Assembly (NCBI GenBank): GCA_030638935.1
Contig: DAOWDR010000081.1
Span: forward strand, 1 to 10,037
Origin: Desulfobacteraceae bacterium
Lineage (GTDB): Bacteria; Desulfobacterota; Desulfobacteria; Desulfobacterales; Desulfobacteraceae
DNA length: 10,037 bases
Direction: 5' to 3'
The notes under the pieces are model-generated. The model was not told the DNA's origin. It worked only from the letters and a program-made list of their open reading frames with translations, and ran no database searches. Positions within the stretch are counted from its first letter, which is position 1. The number at the start of each line of letters is the position of its first letter. Below are positions 1 to 6,707 of the stretch, piece by piece. A program made the translations under genes and the position numbers.

Positions 1-575
1 TCATTGCCGGGCAGATATTCTTCCACCAGGGCAGGCTGGTCAAATTCTTTGTGGATAAAGGCCACCTGTTTTTCCAAGGCACCACGGTTTTCAACAACGC
101 TGTTATCGTTGATGCCCACGGATCTGGATTCGTAGCTGGGTTTTACAAAGGCGGGAAAAGTTATTTCAGGCAGGGTAGCTCCCGGCTCAATCTGGTAATG
201 GTAGGGTACGGGAACCCCGTTGGCATCCATGATTTCATGGGTGGCGGTTTTGTGTATCAAGGCCTTCATTGTGGCAGCATTGGGGCCAATATAGGAAAGG
301 TTGCGTTCATCAAAGATATCGGCCAGCCATTTTTCCTCCCCTTCTCCCATGCCGATGGTTTCTGATTTACCGGAGATGTGGTAAAGGGCACTCCAGGCAA
401 GGTCAAATTTTTTTGTTTCAATGGCGGTATAAAACTCATCCATGGTCGAAACAAAGGCTATTTCGGCCTTTTTACCAGATGCCTCTATGGCCTTGGCTAT
501 TTCCTGGGTTACCTTGATATCTCCCCATCCCTGGGCGTCTCCGGCCGGTCCTGTGATTAATAATATTTTTTTCAT
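1..575 (-). CDS. D-alanine-D-alanine ligase-like ATP-grasp protein, 3' end beyond the window
   Basis: The first 191 codons are present; the gene runs off the left edge. It begins MKKILLITGPAGDAQGWGD. The stretch around residues 99-124 (NLSYIGPNAATMKALIHKT, then GVPVPYHYQ) matches the pre-ATP-grasp region of Ddl enzymes, where a conserved Lys and a 'G.P.P' turn lead into the ATP-grasp fold. FVKPSYESRSVGI (about 142-154) corresponds to the Ddl 'vKP...GSS.Gv' nucleotide-binding loop, and VEEYLPGN at the window edge to 'vEefi.G.E'. Such enzymes use ATP to make an acyl-phosphate and join it to an amino group. The usual Ddl N-terminal signature GG-[TS]-S-x-E-x-x-V-S is absent, so the first-substrate pocket probably differs and D-Ala-D-Ala synthesis should not be assumed. 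AGGA stands 5 bases before the ATG. It is last of the five-gene D-amino-acid group in the window, 30 bases after the racemase. Family confident, substrate unknown. Confidence 0.85.
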   Translation of the reverse strand, partial: MKKILLITGPAGDAQGWGDIKVTQEIAKAIEASGKKAEIAFVSTMDEFYTAIETKKFDLAWSALYHISGKSETIGMGEGEEKWLADIFDERNLSYIGPNAATMKALIHKTATHEIMDANGVPVPYHYQIEPGATLPEITFPAFVKPSYESRSVGINDNSVVENRGALEKQVAFIHKEFDQPALVEEYLPGN

Positions 576-605
576 ATTTTTCCTGGTTTATTTTTTTGGT
601 AGCTA

Positions 606-1499
606 TCAGGTGACTTGGAACAGATCCTTGTTCCAGGAGTATTCTTTGAGTGCCTCAATGGTTTGGGGGGAGATTTTATTTAAAAGTTTTTCATAGGCCT
701 TGATCCGTGATTCCTCCCAAAAGACCCTTGATACAATTTTCATATCAATTTTTGGAAAGGAAAATTGGGCGGCAGCCTTTTTTATACAATGGGCCATTCG
801 GATATTGGGGTTTAATACAAGGACATCTGCCCTGGTATAGCCGGCAAGTGTTGTGGCGAAAAAATCAGAGCAATACCCAAAATGGGTGCAGCAAAGGGCG
901 GCAAATACTTTTTCTTTGGGGGGGCCTAATTTTAAGGCAGCCTGTTTTGCATTGGCGTCGATCATCTGGGATACCTCTTTGCTAAAAGGGTCTCTTTCAA
1001 TCTTTCCTGCCAGGTCTATACACCCCTGGTTGATGATTCTTTCAGGTGCTATTCCCATCTTAACCAGGGCATTTTTATGGGTTTTTTCCCCGGTGGTGGT
1101 GGGGGTTCCGAAGATGACCACCCGGCTGTCTTTAGTTTGTATCAAGTGTTCATAGATGAGTCTTACCCCGTGATCCACAATACCTGTCACATCAATATTA
1201 GTTGCCCGGGAAAAATCGGTAAAAGGATAGATCACCGACAGGGTGTTGCAGGCAATCAGGATGACGTCGGGGTTAAATTTTGCCATTGTCCCCATGGCAT
1301 TGTTGAAAGCATTGGCCTTGGCAGCCATATCAGGAAAATGGTTATACCCTTTGTCAGGAAAAGGCCATGCATTGAAATATACCAGGGTGATTTTTTTAAA
1401 GGGTGCTTTTTCTTTAAATTGTCTGGCAATATCGGCAAAAACAGACAGACCCCCAAGGCCGGAGTCGGTTACCAGGATGGTGGTTTCCCGCTTATTCAT
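606..1499 (-). CDS. Glutamate racemase-like protein (Asp/Glu racemase superfamily)
   Basis: This 297-residue protein has the landmarks of cofactor-independent glutamate racemases: VTDSGLGGLSV (residues 10-20; usual I-F-D-S-G-x-G-G-L-[ST]-V, with Asp12-Ser13), ACNT with the first catalytic Cys at 84, and CCTHFGY with the second at 204 followed by His206. Length fits the family (about 260-290). Known members interconvert L- and D-glutamate by two-cysteine acid/base chemistry in the cytoplasm. Two signatures deviate. The usual 'aDtarfPYG' substrate loop is replaced by FNAWPFPDKGYN (42-53), and 'GCTHYPLl' reads CCTHFGYC. It may be a secondary racemase with altered substrate, regulation or partner. 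Its ATG lies inside the end of the CapA-like gene (8-base overlap), so translation is probably coupled. With alanine racemase and a D-amino-acid-type transaminase nearby, D-Glu supply is the simplest role. Superfamily sure, substrate inferred. Confidence 0.85.
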   Translation of the reverse strand: MNKRETTILVTDSGLGGLSVFADIARQFKEKAPFKKITLVYFNAWPFPDKGYNHFPDMAAKANAFNNAMGTMAKFNPDVILIACNTLSVIYPFTDFSRATNIDVTGIVDHGVRLIYEHLIQTKDSRVVIFGTPTTTGEKTHKNALVKMGIAPERIINQGCIDLAGKIERDPFSKEVSQMIDANAKQAALKLGPPKEKVFAALCCTHFGYCSDFFATTLAGYTRADVLVLNPNIRMAHCIKKAAAQFSFPKIDMKIVSRVFWEESRIKAYEKLLNKISPQTIEALKEYSWNKDLFQVT

Positions 1500-2733
1500 G
1501 GTGACCCTGGTTTTTTTTATCCATGCGGGTTAGCCATTCTTTGGCAATCTTTTTGGCCCAGGAAGGAGATGTTTCAAGTTCTCCTTTTACCATGCGGGTC
1601 AACATGTCCTGCCAATGGTAAAAGTGCTGGTTTGTGGTGAGGCGGTTCCGGAACATGGCAGCTCCTTTTTTGGGATCTGTTTCCATTTTTTCCATGATCA
1701 TGGCCACTTCATTTTTAAAGCCCTCTTTGCCGTAATAGTGGAGAAATCCGTTCCAGGCGTCGGCAATTCCTTTTTTTGTATCCAGGGGAAGGGATATTTC
1801 CTTGAATCGGGTGAAAAAATATTCCTGGTCCCGGGTTTTCAGGGCAGCAAGCCCATGGTCACGGATCTGGTAGGGAATAAGATCCAGGGAGACCAGTGCC
1901 TCTTTGGTCATGCCGATTTTTACCATATAGCCAAGTTTGCGCCAATAAAGGTTGGTGTCCTGGTAAAAGACAAAATTACCCAGGCTGGAGCAGATGGGCA
2001 CCCCTTTGTGAAATTTGATGCCCTGGGGCACATGGGGATGATGACCGATAACTGCATCTGCTCCGGCCTCGGCCAATTTTTTATAGGCATCCATTACATA
2101 GGGGGGGGCAAAGGGAATATATTCAAGGCCGCAATGGGCAATTACAATAACACAGTCAACTGTTTGTTTTAATGCTTTAATCCTGGTTTCAAGCCAAGGG
2201 ATTTCCCAGCCCATGACCCCGGGGTTTTTGCCTGCCCCAGTCAGATCCTCTCCTTCACTAAAATTGAGAATACCAATTTTCAGGTTGTTGGCGGTGAGAA
2301 TCAAGGGTTTTGCAGCTTCTTCAATGGACATGCCCGCACCAAGCCATTGAATTTTGTTCTTTTCCAGGAGGTCAAGGGTATCCTTAAAGGCCCCGGGGCC
2401 AAAGTCAAATACATGGTTATTGGCCAGGGTTACTGCGTTAAAGGGAAGGAAGGTTAATCCCCGGATGTGTCTGGATTCCCCCTTGAACACTGCACCGCTT
2501 TTGCACACCGGGTTTCCTTGGTCGCTTAAAGGTGCTTCCAGATTGACAATAGAAAGATCTGCGGATTGGATGGTGGATCCAAGATCTCCATATATTGATG
2601 CCGGATCTGTTTCAATGATTTTTTTAAAGCCACGGATAGGGGCCCAGTCCCCTGCAATACAGAGGGTGGCTTCAGCAGGTTTTCCAGAAGACCAGCAGCC
2701 CTGTTCCCAGTTAAATGAAGAAACAGACAGCAT
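1492..2733 (-). CDS. CapA-like metallophosphatase (poly-gamma-glutamate synthesis CapA family)
   Basis: The 413-residue protein carries the CapA-type metallophosphoesterase pattern in order: AGDWAP (27-32), NLEAPLSD (64-71), LANNHVFDFG (103-112), AHCGLEYIPFAPPY (199-212), GADAVIGHHPHVPQG (224-238) and SSLGNFVF (249-256). The Asp, Asn and His residues of these motifs are the expected metal ligands. The founding member is needed for capsular poly-gamma-glutamate in Bacillus, but many relatives are of unknown function. About 150 residues follow the domain, rich in charged and aromatic residues. Unlike typical CapA there is no hydrophobic N-terminal segment (MLSVSSFNWEQGCW), so a cytoplasmic location is likely. 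The start lies one base after the alanine racemase stop (TAAaATG), with a weak GGAAA upstream, which suggests translational coupling. Its place between alanine and glutamate racemase genes points to a D-amino-acid product. Family assignment strong, reaction unknown. Confidence 0.88.
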   Translation of the reverse strand: MLSVSSFNWEQGCWSSGKPAEATLCIAGDWAPIRGFKKIIETDPASIYGDLGSTIQSADLSIVNLEAPLSDQGNPVCKSGAVFKGESRHIRGLTFLPFNAVTLANNHVFDFGPGAFKDTLDLLEKNKIQWLGAGMSIEEAAKPLILTANNLKIGILNFSEGEDLTGAGKNPGVMGWEIPWLETRIKALKQTVDCVIVIAHCGLEYIPFAPPYVMDAYKKLAEAGADAVIGHHPHVPQGIKFHKGVPICSSLGNFVFYQDTNLYWRKLGYMVKIGMTKEALVSLDLIPYQIRDHGLAALKTRDQEYFFTRFKEISLPLDTKKGIADAWNGFLHYYGKEGFKNEVAMIMEKMETDPKKGAAMFRNRLTTNQHFYHWQDMLTRMVKGELETSPSWAKKIAKEWLTRMDKKNQGHHE

Positions 2734-2734
2734 T

Positions 2735-3916
2735 TTATTTTTTTTCCGGACCGATGTAGCAAATGGGCATCCGTTTGGTCAAAGATGCCGTAATCTCATA
2801 ATTGATGGTGCCGAGGGTTGCCGCAATATCGTCGGCTGATATCTGTTCATTCCCCTGGGTACCCATGATAACCACTTCATCTCCCAGGGTGCAGTGAATA
2901 TGGCCCACGTCAATCATGGTGAAATCCATGCAGATCCTGCCGGTAATGGGGGCTGTTATTCCCCTGACAAGCATCCGGCCCTGGTTGGACAATTGCCTGC
3001 TGTACCCGTCTGCATATCCTATGGGTATCGTGGCAATCCGGGTGGGGGCTGTTGTGACATGGGTGGACCCATAGCTGATTTTAAACCCGCTTGGTACTGT
3101 TTTTAAATGGATGATTTTTGACCGGATGGACATGGCCGGTTTCAGTAAGATTCTTTTGTGGTCTGTTTCATCCGAGGGCCAGAGTCCGTACATGGCAATG
3201 CCTGGGCGGACCAGGTTGAGGTGGGAATCCGGTATATTTATCATTGCTGCCGAGTTGGCTGCATGGCAGATGGCCGGGTTAACCCCCTGTTCCTTTAGTC
3301 TTTTGAGAAGAAGCTTAAACCGGGTCAATTGATCCAGGGTATGGGTCTTGTCCTTGGCATCTGCATTTGCCAGGTGGGTGTATATCCCTTCCATGGCCAG
3401 CCCTTTTAATTTGTGGATGGCCAGTATCTCTTCAAGACTTTTCCAGACGCCGTCCTCCCGGGTTCTTGGTGTGACAAGCTGGTCATGGAGAACCCCCAGG
3501 CGGCCCATGCCCGTGTCCACCTTGATATGGATTTTTATGGGGTTCTTGAGTTTTTCTGCCGTGTCCGCAATCATCCTTGCATTTTCAAGACTGGTCAGGG
3601 TGATGCGTATATCATGGGCAGCAAGATAGGGTATCTGTTCGGGAAATACATCCCCGAGCAGTAGGATGGGGGCGGAAAACCCTGCTTCTATTAATTCAAC
3701 AGCTTCGGTAATCCGGCCGACTGCCAGACAGTCTGCCCCGTTTTCAAGGGCGGTTTTAGCGGTTTGAACGGCTCCGTGGCCATAGGCGTCAGCCTTGACC
3801 ACGGCCATGAGCAGGGTATCCTGGGCCAAAATATTTTTCAACGCCCTGACATTGTGGGCCAGGGCTCCAAGATCCACTTCAACCCTGGTCTGGGGCAGCA
3901 AATTGTGTGGCTGCAT
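2735..3916 (-). CDS. alr: Alanine racemase (PLP-dependent)
   Basis: At 393 residues this is a full-length fold-type III alanine racemase that interconverts L- and D-alanine in the cytoplasm. VVKADAYGHG (39-48) holds the PLP lysine, Lys41. Tyr282 in ISYGSTHV is the second catalytic base contributed across the dimer. KVDTGMGRLG (132-141), the RPGIAMYG segment (237-244), PIGYADGY (298-305) and GRICMDFTMIDV (326-337) are further family signatures, so the enzyme looks intact. The ATG overlaps the aminotransferase stop as TGATG, with GGGTGAG about 9 bases upstream, so the two are translationally coupled. D-Ala is needed for peptidoglycan, yet here it sits with a transaminase that may use D-Ala as amino donor and with a Ddl-like ligase. 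Whether it is the cell's only alanine racemase cannot be told from this window. Confidence 0.97.
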   Translation of the reverse strand: MQPHNLLPQTRVEVDLGALAHNVRALKNILAQDTLLMAVVKADAYGHGAVQTAKTALENGADCLAVGRITEAVELIEAGFSAPILLLGDVFPEQIPYLAAHDIRITLTSLENARMIADTAEKLKNPIKIHIKVDTGMGRLGVLHDQLVTPRTREDGVWKSLEEILAIHKLKGLAMEGIYTHLANADAKDKTHTLDQLTRFKLLLKRLKEQGVNPAICHAANSAAMINIPDSHLNLVRPGIAMYGLWPSDETDHKRILLKPAMSIRSKIIHLKTVPSGFKISYGSTHVTTAPTRIATIPIGYADGYSRQLSNQGRMLVRGITAPITGRICMDFTMIDVGHIHCTLGDEVVIMGTQGNEQISADDIAATLGTINYEITASLTKRMPICYIGPEKK

Positions 3917-4764
3917 CAGGCGGTCTCACCCAGGCCATAGGCATGGGTATAATTTTTAAACAATTCCATGACATCACAGGTCTTATCCCCGGGTTTACCA
4001 TTGCCTATCACCAGGTCATCCACCTGGATCACGGGAACGATCTCTTTATTGGAGGCGGTTATAAAGATTTCATCCATCTGGTTTAATTCATCTGCATTTA
4101 TGTGGCGCAATTGGTGTTCATAATGATCTTTTGTCAGATTCAGTACCACTTTTCTTGTGATCCCCGGCAGGATATCATCCGGCGGGGTGATAAGTTTCTT
4201 GCCCTTAAAGCAGAACATATTGGTTGTGGTACCTTCCAATAGTCTGTTTTTGCGGTCCCTGTAAATGGCTTCCACAGCCCCTTCATCATGGGCCTTGTGC
4301 TGGGCAAACACAGCGGACAGGTAATTGGTGCTTTTTGAAGTTGGAATAAACCGTTCTATATCAATGGTAATAATCTTGACGCCCTTTGTGTACCACCATG
4401 GGGGCAGTATAAGTTTGGCTGTCACCATGACCATGAGAATCCCGTTGCCCTGGGGAGTGACTCCATCGGGACTGATCCCGCCCGTATAAACGATTCTGAT
4501 ATTGGATTCATTGTGATGGGGGTTTTTTTCAATGGTTTGGCCCACAATATTGCAGATCTCTTCATTGGAGTGGTTCCGGACCAGGCCGATTTGTTTAGCT
4601 GAGTTTTCAAGCCGGGCCACGTGTTCTTCAATGAAAAAAGGGCGTTTATTATAGGTGATTAAAAAATCAAAGACACCATATCCCCGTAAAACTATAATAT
4701 CCTTTGCGCAAATCAGTGCATTTTCATCATCGACAAATTTTCCGTCAATATAATAAGTATCCAT
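3916..4764 (-). CDS. Class IV PLP aminotransferase, probably D-amino acid transaminase type
   Basis: The 282-residue protein matches fold-type IV transaminases end to end: YYIDGKFVDDENA (4-16), RGYGVFDFL (27-35), HVARLENSA (48-56), Lys144 in PTSKSTNYLSAV as the PLP lysine, LLEGTTTNMF (175-184) and DDILPGITRKVV. The tail DEIFITASNKEIVPVIQVD resembles Bacillus D-amino acid transaminase more than branched-chain enzymes. However, the classical carboxylate-trap Arg and His of that enzyme (its SPRAH segment) read SPDGV here. Arg27 and Arg90 (NIRIVYTGG) could instead bind the substrate carboxylates, as proposed for non-canonical D-transaminases. Expected reaction: D-Ala plus 2-oxoglutarate giving pyruvate plus D-Glu; a branched-chain or aminodeoxychorismate-lyase-type role is the alternative. 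The gene follows ferritin by 26 bases and overlaps alr (TGATG), which supports the D-amino-acid reading. The start sits at the junction of a 15-bp tandem duplication, and the nearest SD-like AAGGA is 10 bases upstream. No other ATG, GTG or TTG lies in frame between the preceding in-frame stop and this ATG. Confidence 0.85.
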   Translation of the reverse strand: MDTYYIDGKFVDDENALICAKDIIVLRGYGVFDFLITYNKRPFFIEEHVARLENSAKQIGLVRNHSNEEICNIVGQTIEKNPHHNESNIRIVYTGGISPDGVTPQGNGILMVMVTAKLILPPWWYTKGVKIITIDIERFIPTSKSTNYLSAVFAQHKAHDEGAVEAIYRDRKNRLLEGTTTNMFCFKGKKLITPPDDILPGITRKVVLNLTKDHYEHQLRHINADELNQMDEIFITASNKEIVPVIQVDDLVIGNGKPGDKTCDVMELFKNYTHAYGLGETA

Positions 4765-4777
4765 ATAATAAGTATCC
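4748..4777. repeat. Perfect 15-bp tandem duplication across the aminotransferase start
   Basis: Two adjacent identical copies, 4748-4762 and 4763-4777, read GGATACTTATTATAT on the coding strand. The start codon is made at their junction: AT from the upstream copy, G from the downstream copy. The downstream copy encodes residues 2-6. The 15-base length keeps frame. The bases flanking the two copies differ, so the repeat boundaries are exact. Confidence 0.95.
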
Positions 4778-4790
4778 TTGGATGCTGCCT

Positions 4791-5297
4791 CTATTTCACA
4801 GGAGGGGTAAAGATTCGCTGGGCCAGCTCATTGTCCATCATGAGCAACCCATGGCCTTCTCCTTTAATCAGTTTAAGTTTGTTTAGGATGGTTTCCATGG
4901 AGGCCTCTTCTTCCACCTGTTCTTCCACAAACCAGTCAAAATGTCTTTTTGCGGCGTGGTCGTTTTCCTGGATGGCCAGGTCCATGAGGCTGTTGATAAG
5001 GCTGGAAACCAGTTTTTCATGTTCATAGGCCAGCTCAAACACCTCTAAAGGAGAGTTGAACTCTGTCTTGGGAGCTTCAATCTTTTGAAGAAAAACCCGG
5101 CCGCCCCGTTCATTGAGAAACCTGTACATTTTCATGGCATGGAACCGTTCTTCCTCTACCTGGATCAGGAAAAAGTTTTCAAATCCGCTCAACCCGGTGG
5201 AGTTGAAATAAGATGCCATGGAAAGATAGTAATATTCTGAAAAAAGTTCCCGGTTTATCTGGTTGTTAATGGCCTCTTCCAATTTTTTTGATATCAT
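4791..5297 (-). CDS. ftnA: Bacterial ferritin (non-haem, FtnA type)
   Basis: A 168-residue four-helix ferritin that should assemble into a 24-subunit cytoplasmic shell storing iron as ferric mineral. The ferroxidase ligands fall at the same residue numbers as in E. coli FtnA: Glu17, Glu50 and His53 (EEERFH), Glu94, Gln127 and Glu130 (EEQVEEE). Glu49, Glu126 and Glu129 of the third iron site are also present. There is no haem-binding Met at position 52, which argues against bacterioferritin. A strong AGGAGG lies 5 bases before the ATG. It stands between the lipoprotein gene (56-base gap) and the aminotransferase (26-base gap) and may be co-transcribed with either. No clear promoter or Fur-type box is seen in the 56 bases upstream, so iron control is not shown. 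It has no evident tie to D-amino-acid metabolism. Confidence 0.96.
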   Translation of the reverse strand: MISKKLEEAINNQINRELFSEYYYLSMASYFNSTGLSGFENFFLIQVEEERFHAMKMYRFLNERGGRVFLQKIEAPKTEFNSPLEVFELAYEHEKLVSSLINSLMDLAIQENDHAAKRHFDWFVEEQVEEEASMETILNKLKLIKGEGHGLLMMDNELAQRIFTPPVK

Positions 5298-5301
5298 GTG
5301 A

Positions 5302-5308
5302 TCCTCCT
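5302..5308 (-). promoter_or_regulatory. Strong ribosome binding site of the ferritin gene
   Basis: AGGAGGA on the minus strand ends 4 bases before the ATG at 5297-5295. It fixes the ferritin start and is among the best Shine-Dalgarno matches in the window, consistent with high ferritin translation. Confidence 0.85.
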
Positions 5309-5353
5309 GTATATATGTGGATGTGAAAAAATGGATAATCTGCTGCCGGCAGG

Positions 5354-5779
5354 TTAGTATTTTTTCTTGGACTTGCCCTTTTTATCTTTTTTCCCCTTGT
5401 GTTTCTGCTTGTATTCATACTCCTTTTGCTGCTTGAGTCTATGGGGAATTTCAGTCCCTGTTTCCACCCGCCATCCATTGTTAAGGTTGGCGGACACCAT
5501 CCAGCGTCCGTCCGTTGACAGGCGGATGTACAGATTGTTGTGAAAATAGGTGTCTGGTATATTGACCACAATATAGGCACCGACTCTTGAATCATACTCA
5601 AGCTCATGGTGGTGGTGCTTGTGGCGGTATCCGTGTGCCGGAGCATGGGGCGGGGGACCCTTTTTTTTGTATTTTTGTTTTTCCACGGGTACGCCCGCAT
5701 GAATCCCGACACCCATTGTATTACAGGACAAAATAAAAAGACAGGTAACACCAATGGCAATCAATTTTAGTAATTTCAT
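5354..5779 (-). CDS. Small His- and Lys-rich predicted lipoprotein of unknown function
   Basis: The 141-residue protein starts with a typical export signal: MKLLK, a hydrophobic run (LIAIGVTCLFIL), then Ser-Cys at 18-19. This is a plausible though not ideal lipobox (ILSC) that would make Cys19 the lipidated residue. A His- and Pro-rich stretch follows (PPPHAPAHGYRHKHHHH, about 43-59). A compact segment, about 62-113, reads YDSRVGAYIVVNIPDTYF, then LYIRLSTDGRWMVS and NNGWR; this spacing of Tyr, Gly and Trp resembles small envelope proteins of deltaproteobacteria, recalled rather than searched. The last 25 residues are mostly Lys with some Gly, Gln and Tyr. AAGGAAA just before the ATG supports this start. 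The His run next to a ferritin gene invites a metal-binding guess, which is inference only. Coding status is supported by the signal sequence, ribosome site and co-directional position. Confidence 0.8.
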   Translation of the reverse strand: MKLLKLIAIGVTCLFILSCNTMGVGIHAGVPVEKQKYKKKGPPPHAPAHGYRHKHHHHELEYDSRVGAYIVVNIPDTYFHNNLYIRLSTDGRWMVSANLNNGWRVETGTEIPHRLKQQKEYEYKQKHKGKKDKKGKSKKKY

Positions 5780-5822
5780 TTGATTTCCTTAAATTGAGAT
5801 TTAAAAAAATGATCTGCCTATG

Positions 5823-6662
5823 TTAGCTTTTTTTTAAGACAGCTTCAATACATTGGATGGAATTATTTTGGAAATTATTTTGCATGTTAACGGCAAAAAA
5901 GGCTGCATTTGAGCCAAATACAAGGCGGGGGCTTAAGGGACGGGGTTTTTTATTCTTTCCTGCTGTATGGACCATTTGCCACCATTCCAATGCGGTTTTG
6001 GTCTCATTTGAAAAATGATTGGGTGTAAATTTTGTGCGAACAAGGAGTGAATCAAATTTCTCCCAGGTCAAAAGAAAGGAAATGGAGGAATCACCTGCCC
6101 AGGGAACAGGCAGGGCCATGGGCTTGTTTTCCCCCTGGAAAATTTCGTGGAGGATGAGGCTTCCGCCCGGTTTCAAGACCCGGTAAAATTCTTTTAGGGC
6201 GGTTTCTTTATCCTGGATATTCATGAGAATATGCTGGCAGAGAATTGCATCAAAGCTGTCGGTTTCAAAGGGCATGTCCAGGACAGATCCCTGTTCAAAC
6301 TTAAGGTAATCCTCCAGTTTGCACCAGCGGGTTATATCCCTTGCGGTTTCAATAAAGGCCCGGGCCAGGTCAATGCCGGTGACCCGGTATTGGAAGGTTT
6401 TGGCCAATAGCCGGGAAGATCCGCCAATCCCGCATCCTGCATCCAGGATATGGGGAGATTTTGGGAGGGCGGTTTCTTTTGACAGGGTTGTTTTTTCCAT
6501 TAGGGCAAGGGTGGCCGCAGCACCGCCTGTGTGGAGCTGGTCCACGGCTGCCAGGTCTTTTACGGCAAGCCCTTTTGTATCCTTACCCGCTTCTTTTAAG
6601 GCATCCTGGATTTTTTGGGACAGATTTTGGGAATGATAATGCTCTTCTACAGGGGATTCCAT
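5823..6662 (-). CDS. Class I SAM-dependent methyltransferase
   Basis: A 279-residue cytoplasmic enzyme with the Rossmann-type methyltransferase motifs: ILDAGCGIGGSSRLLAK (motif I, 72-88), TGIDLA with Asp98 for the SAM ribose, EQGSVLDMPFETDSFDAI (123-140), QHILMNIQD (143-151) and FYRVLKPGGSLILHE (159-173). The preceding DQLHTGGAAAT (41-51) and the later PVPWAGDSSISFLLTWEKF resemble a proteobacterial group that also contains glycine/sarcosine/dimethylglycine N-methyltransferase-like and UbiE-like proteins, so a small-molecule substrate is more likely than DNA or RNA. The exact substrate cannot be read from the sequence. The start has only a modest AAAAGG about 8 bases upstream. A strong hairpin separates it from the acetoacetyl-CoA synthetase gene, so it may begin a new transcript; no convincing promoter is visible in the 93-base gap. 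Confidence 0.88.
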   Translation of the reverse strand: MESPVEEHYHSQNLSQKIQDALKEAGKDTKGLAVKDLAAVDQLHTGGAAATLALMEKTTLSKETALPKSPHILDAGCGIGGSSRLLAKTFQYRVTGIDLARAFIETARDITRWCKLEDYLKFEQGSVLDMPFETDSFDAILCQHILMNIQDKETALKEFYRVLKPGGSLILHEIFQGENKPMALPVPWAGDSSISFLLTWEKFDSLLVRTKFTPNHFSNETKTALEWWQMVHTAGKNKKPRPLSPRLVFGSNAAFFAVNMQNNFQNNSIQCIEAVLKKS

Positions 6663-6707
6663 GGCAGCGCCTTTTTAGGTTTACGCAAACAGGTTTATCT
6701 GGTGGGT

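Noticed and set aside
1077..1640. Plus-strand open frame of 187 codons
   Set aside because: It is antisense to the racemase-like and CapA-like genes, its product shows no recognisable family, and it crosses a real gene boundary. It is a shadow.
1615..2172. Plus-strand open frame of 185 codons
   Set aside because: It is antisense to the motif-rich CapA-like gene and shows no domain or ribosome site of its own.
5343..5352. 10-bp palindrome CTGCCGGCAG just after the lipoprotein stop
   Set aside because: It has no loop and no T-run directly after it, and a palindrome of this length is expected by chance at this scale.
5298..5353. Possible ferritin promoter (TTATCC, 17 bases, TATATA on the minus strand)
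   Set aside because: The match is partial and would place the transcription start within the ribosome binding site, leaving no usable leader.
5266..5760. Minus-strand open frame of 164 codons overlapping the lipoprotein gene
   Set aside because: It lies in another frame over the lipoprotein and runs into the ferritin start; the lipoprotein frame has a signal sequence and ribosome site, this one does not.
5823..5850. A-rich and T-rich runs near the methyltransferase stop, as a terminator
   Set aside because: Only weak A/T pairing is possible and no GC stem is present.
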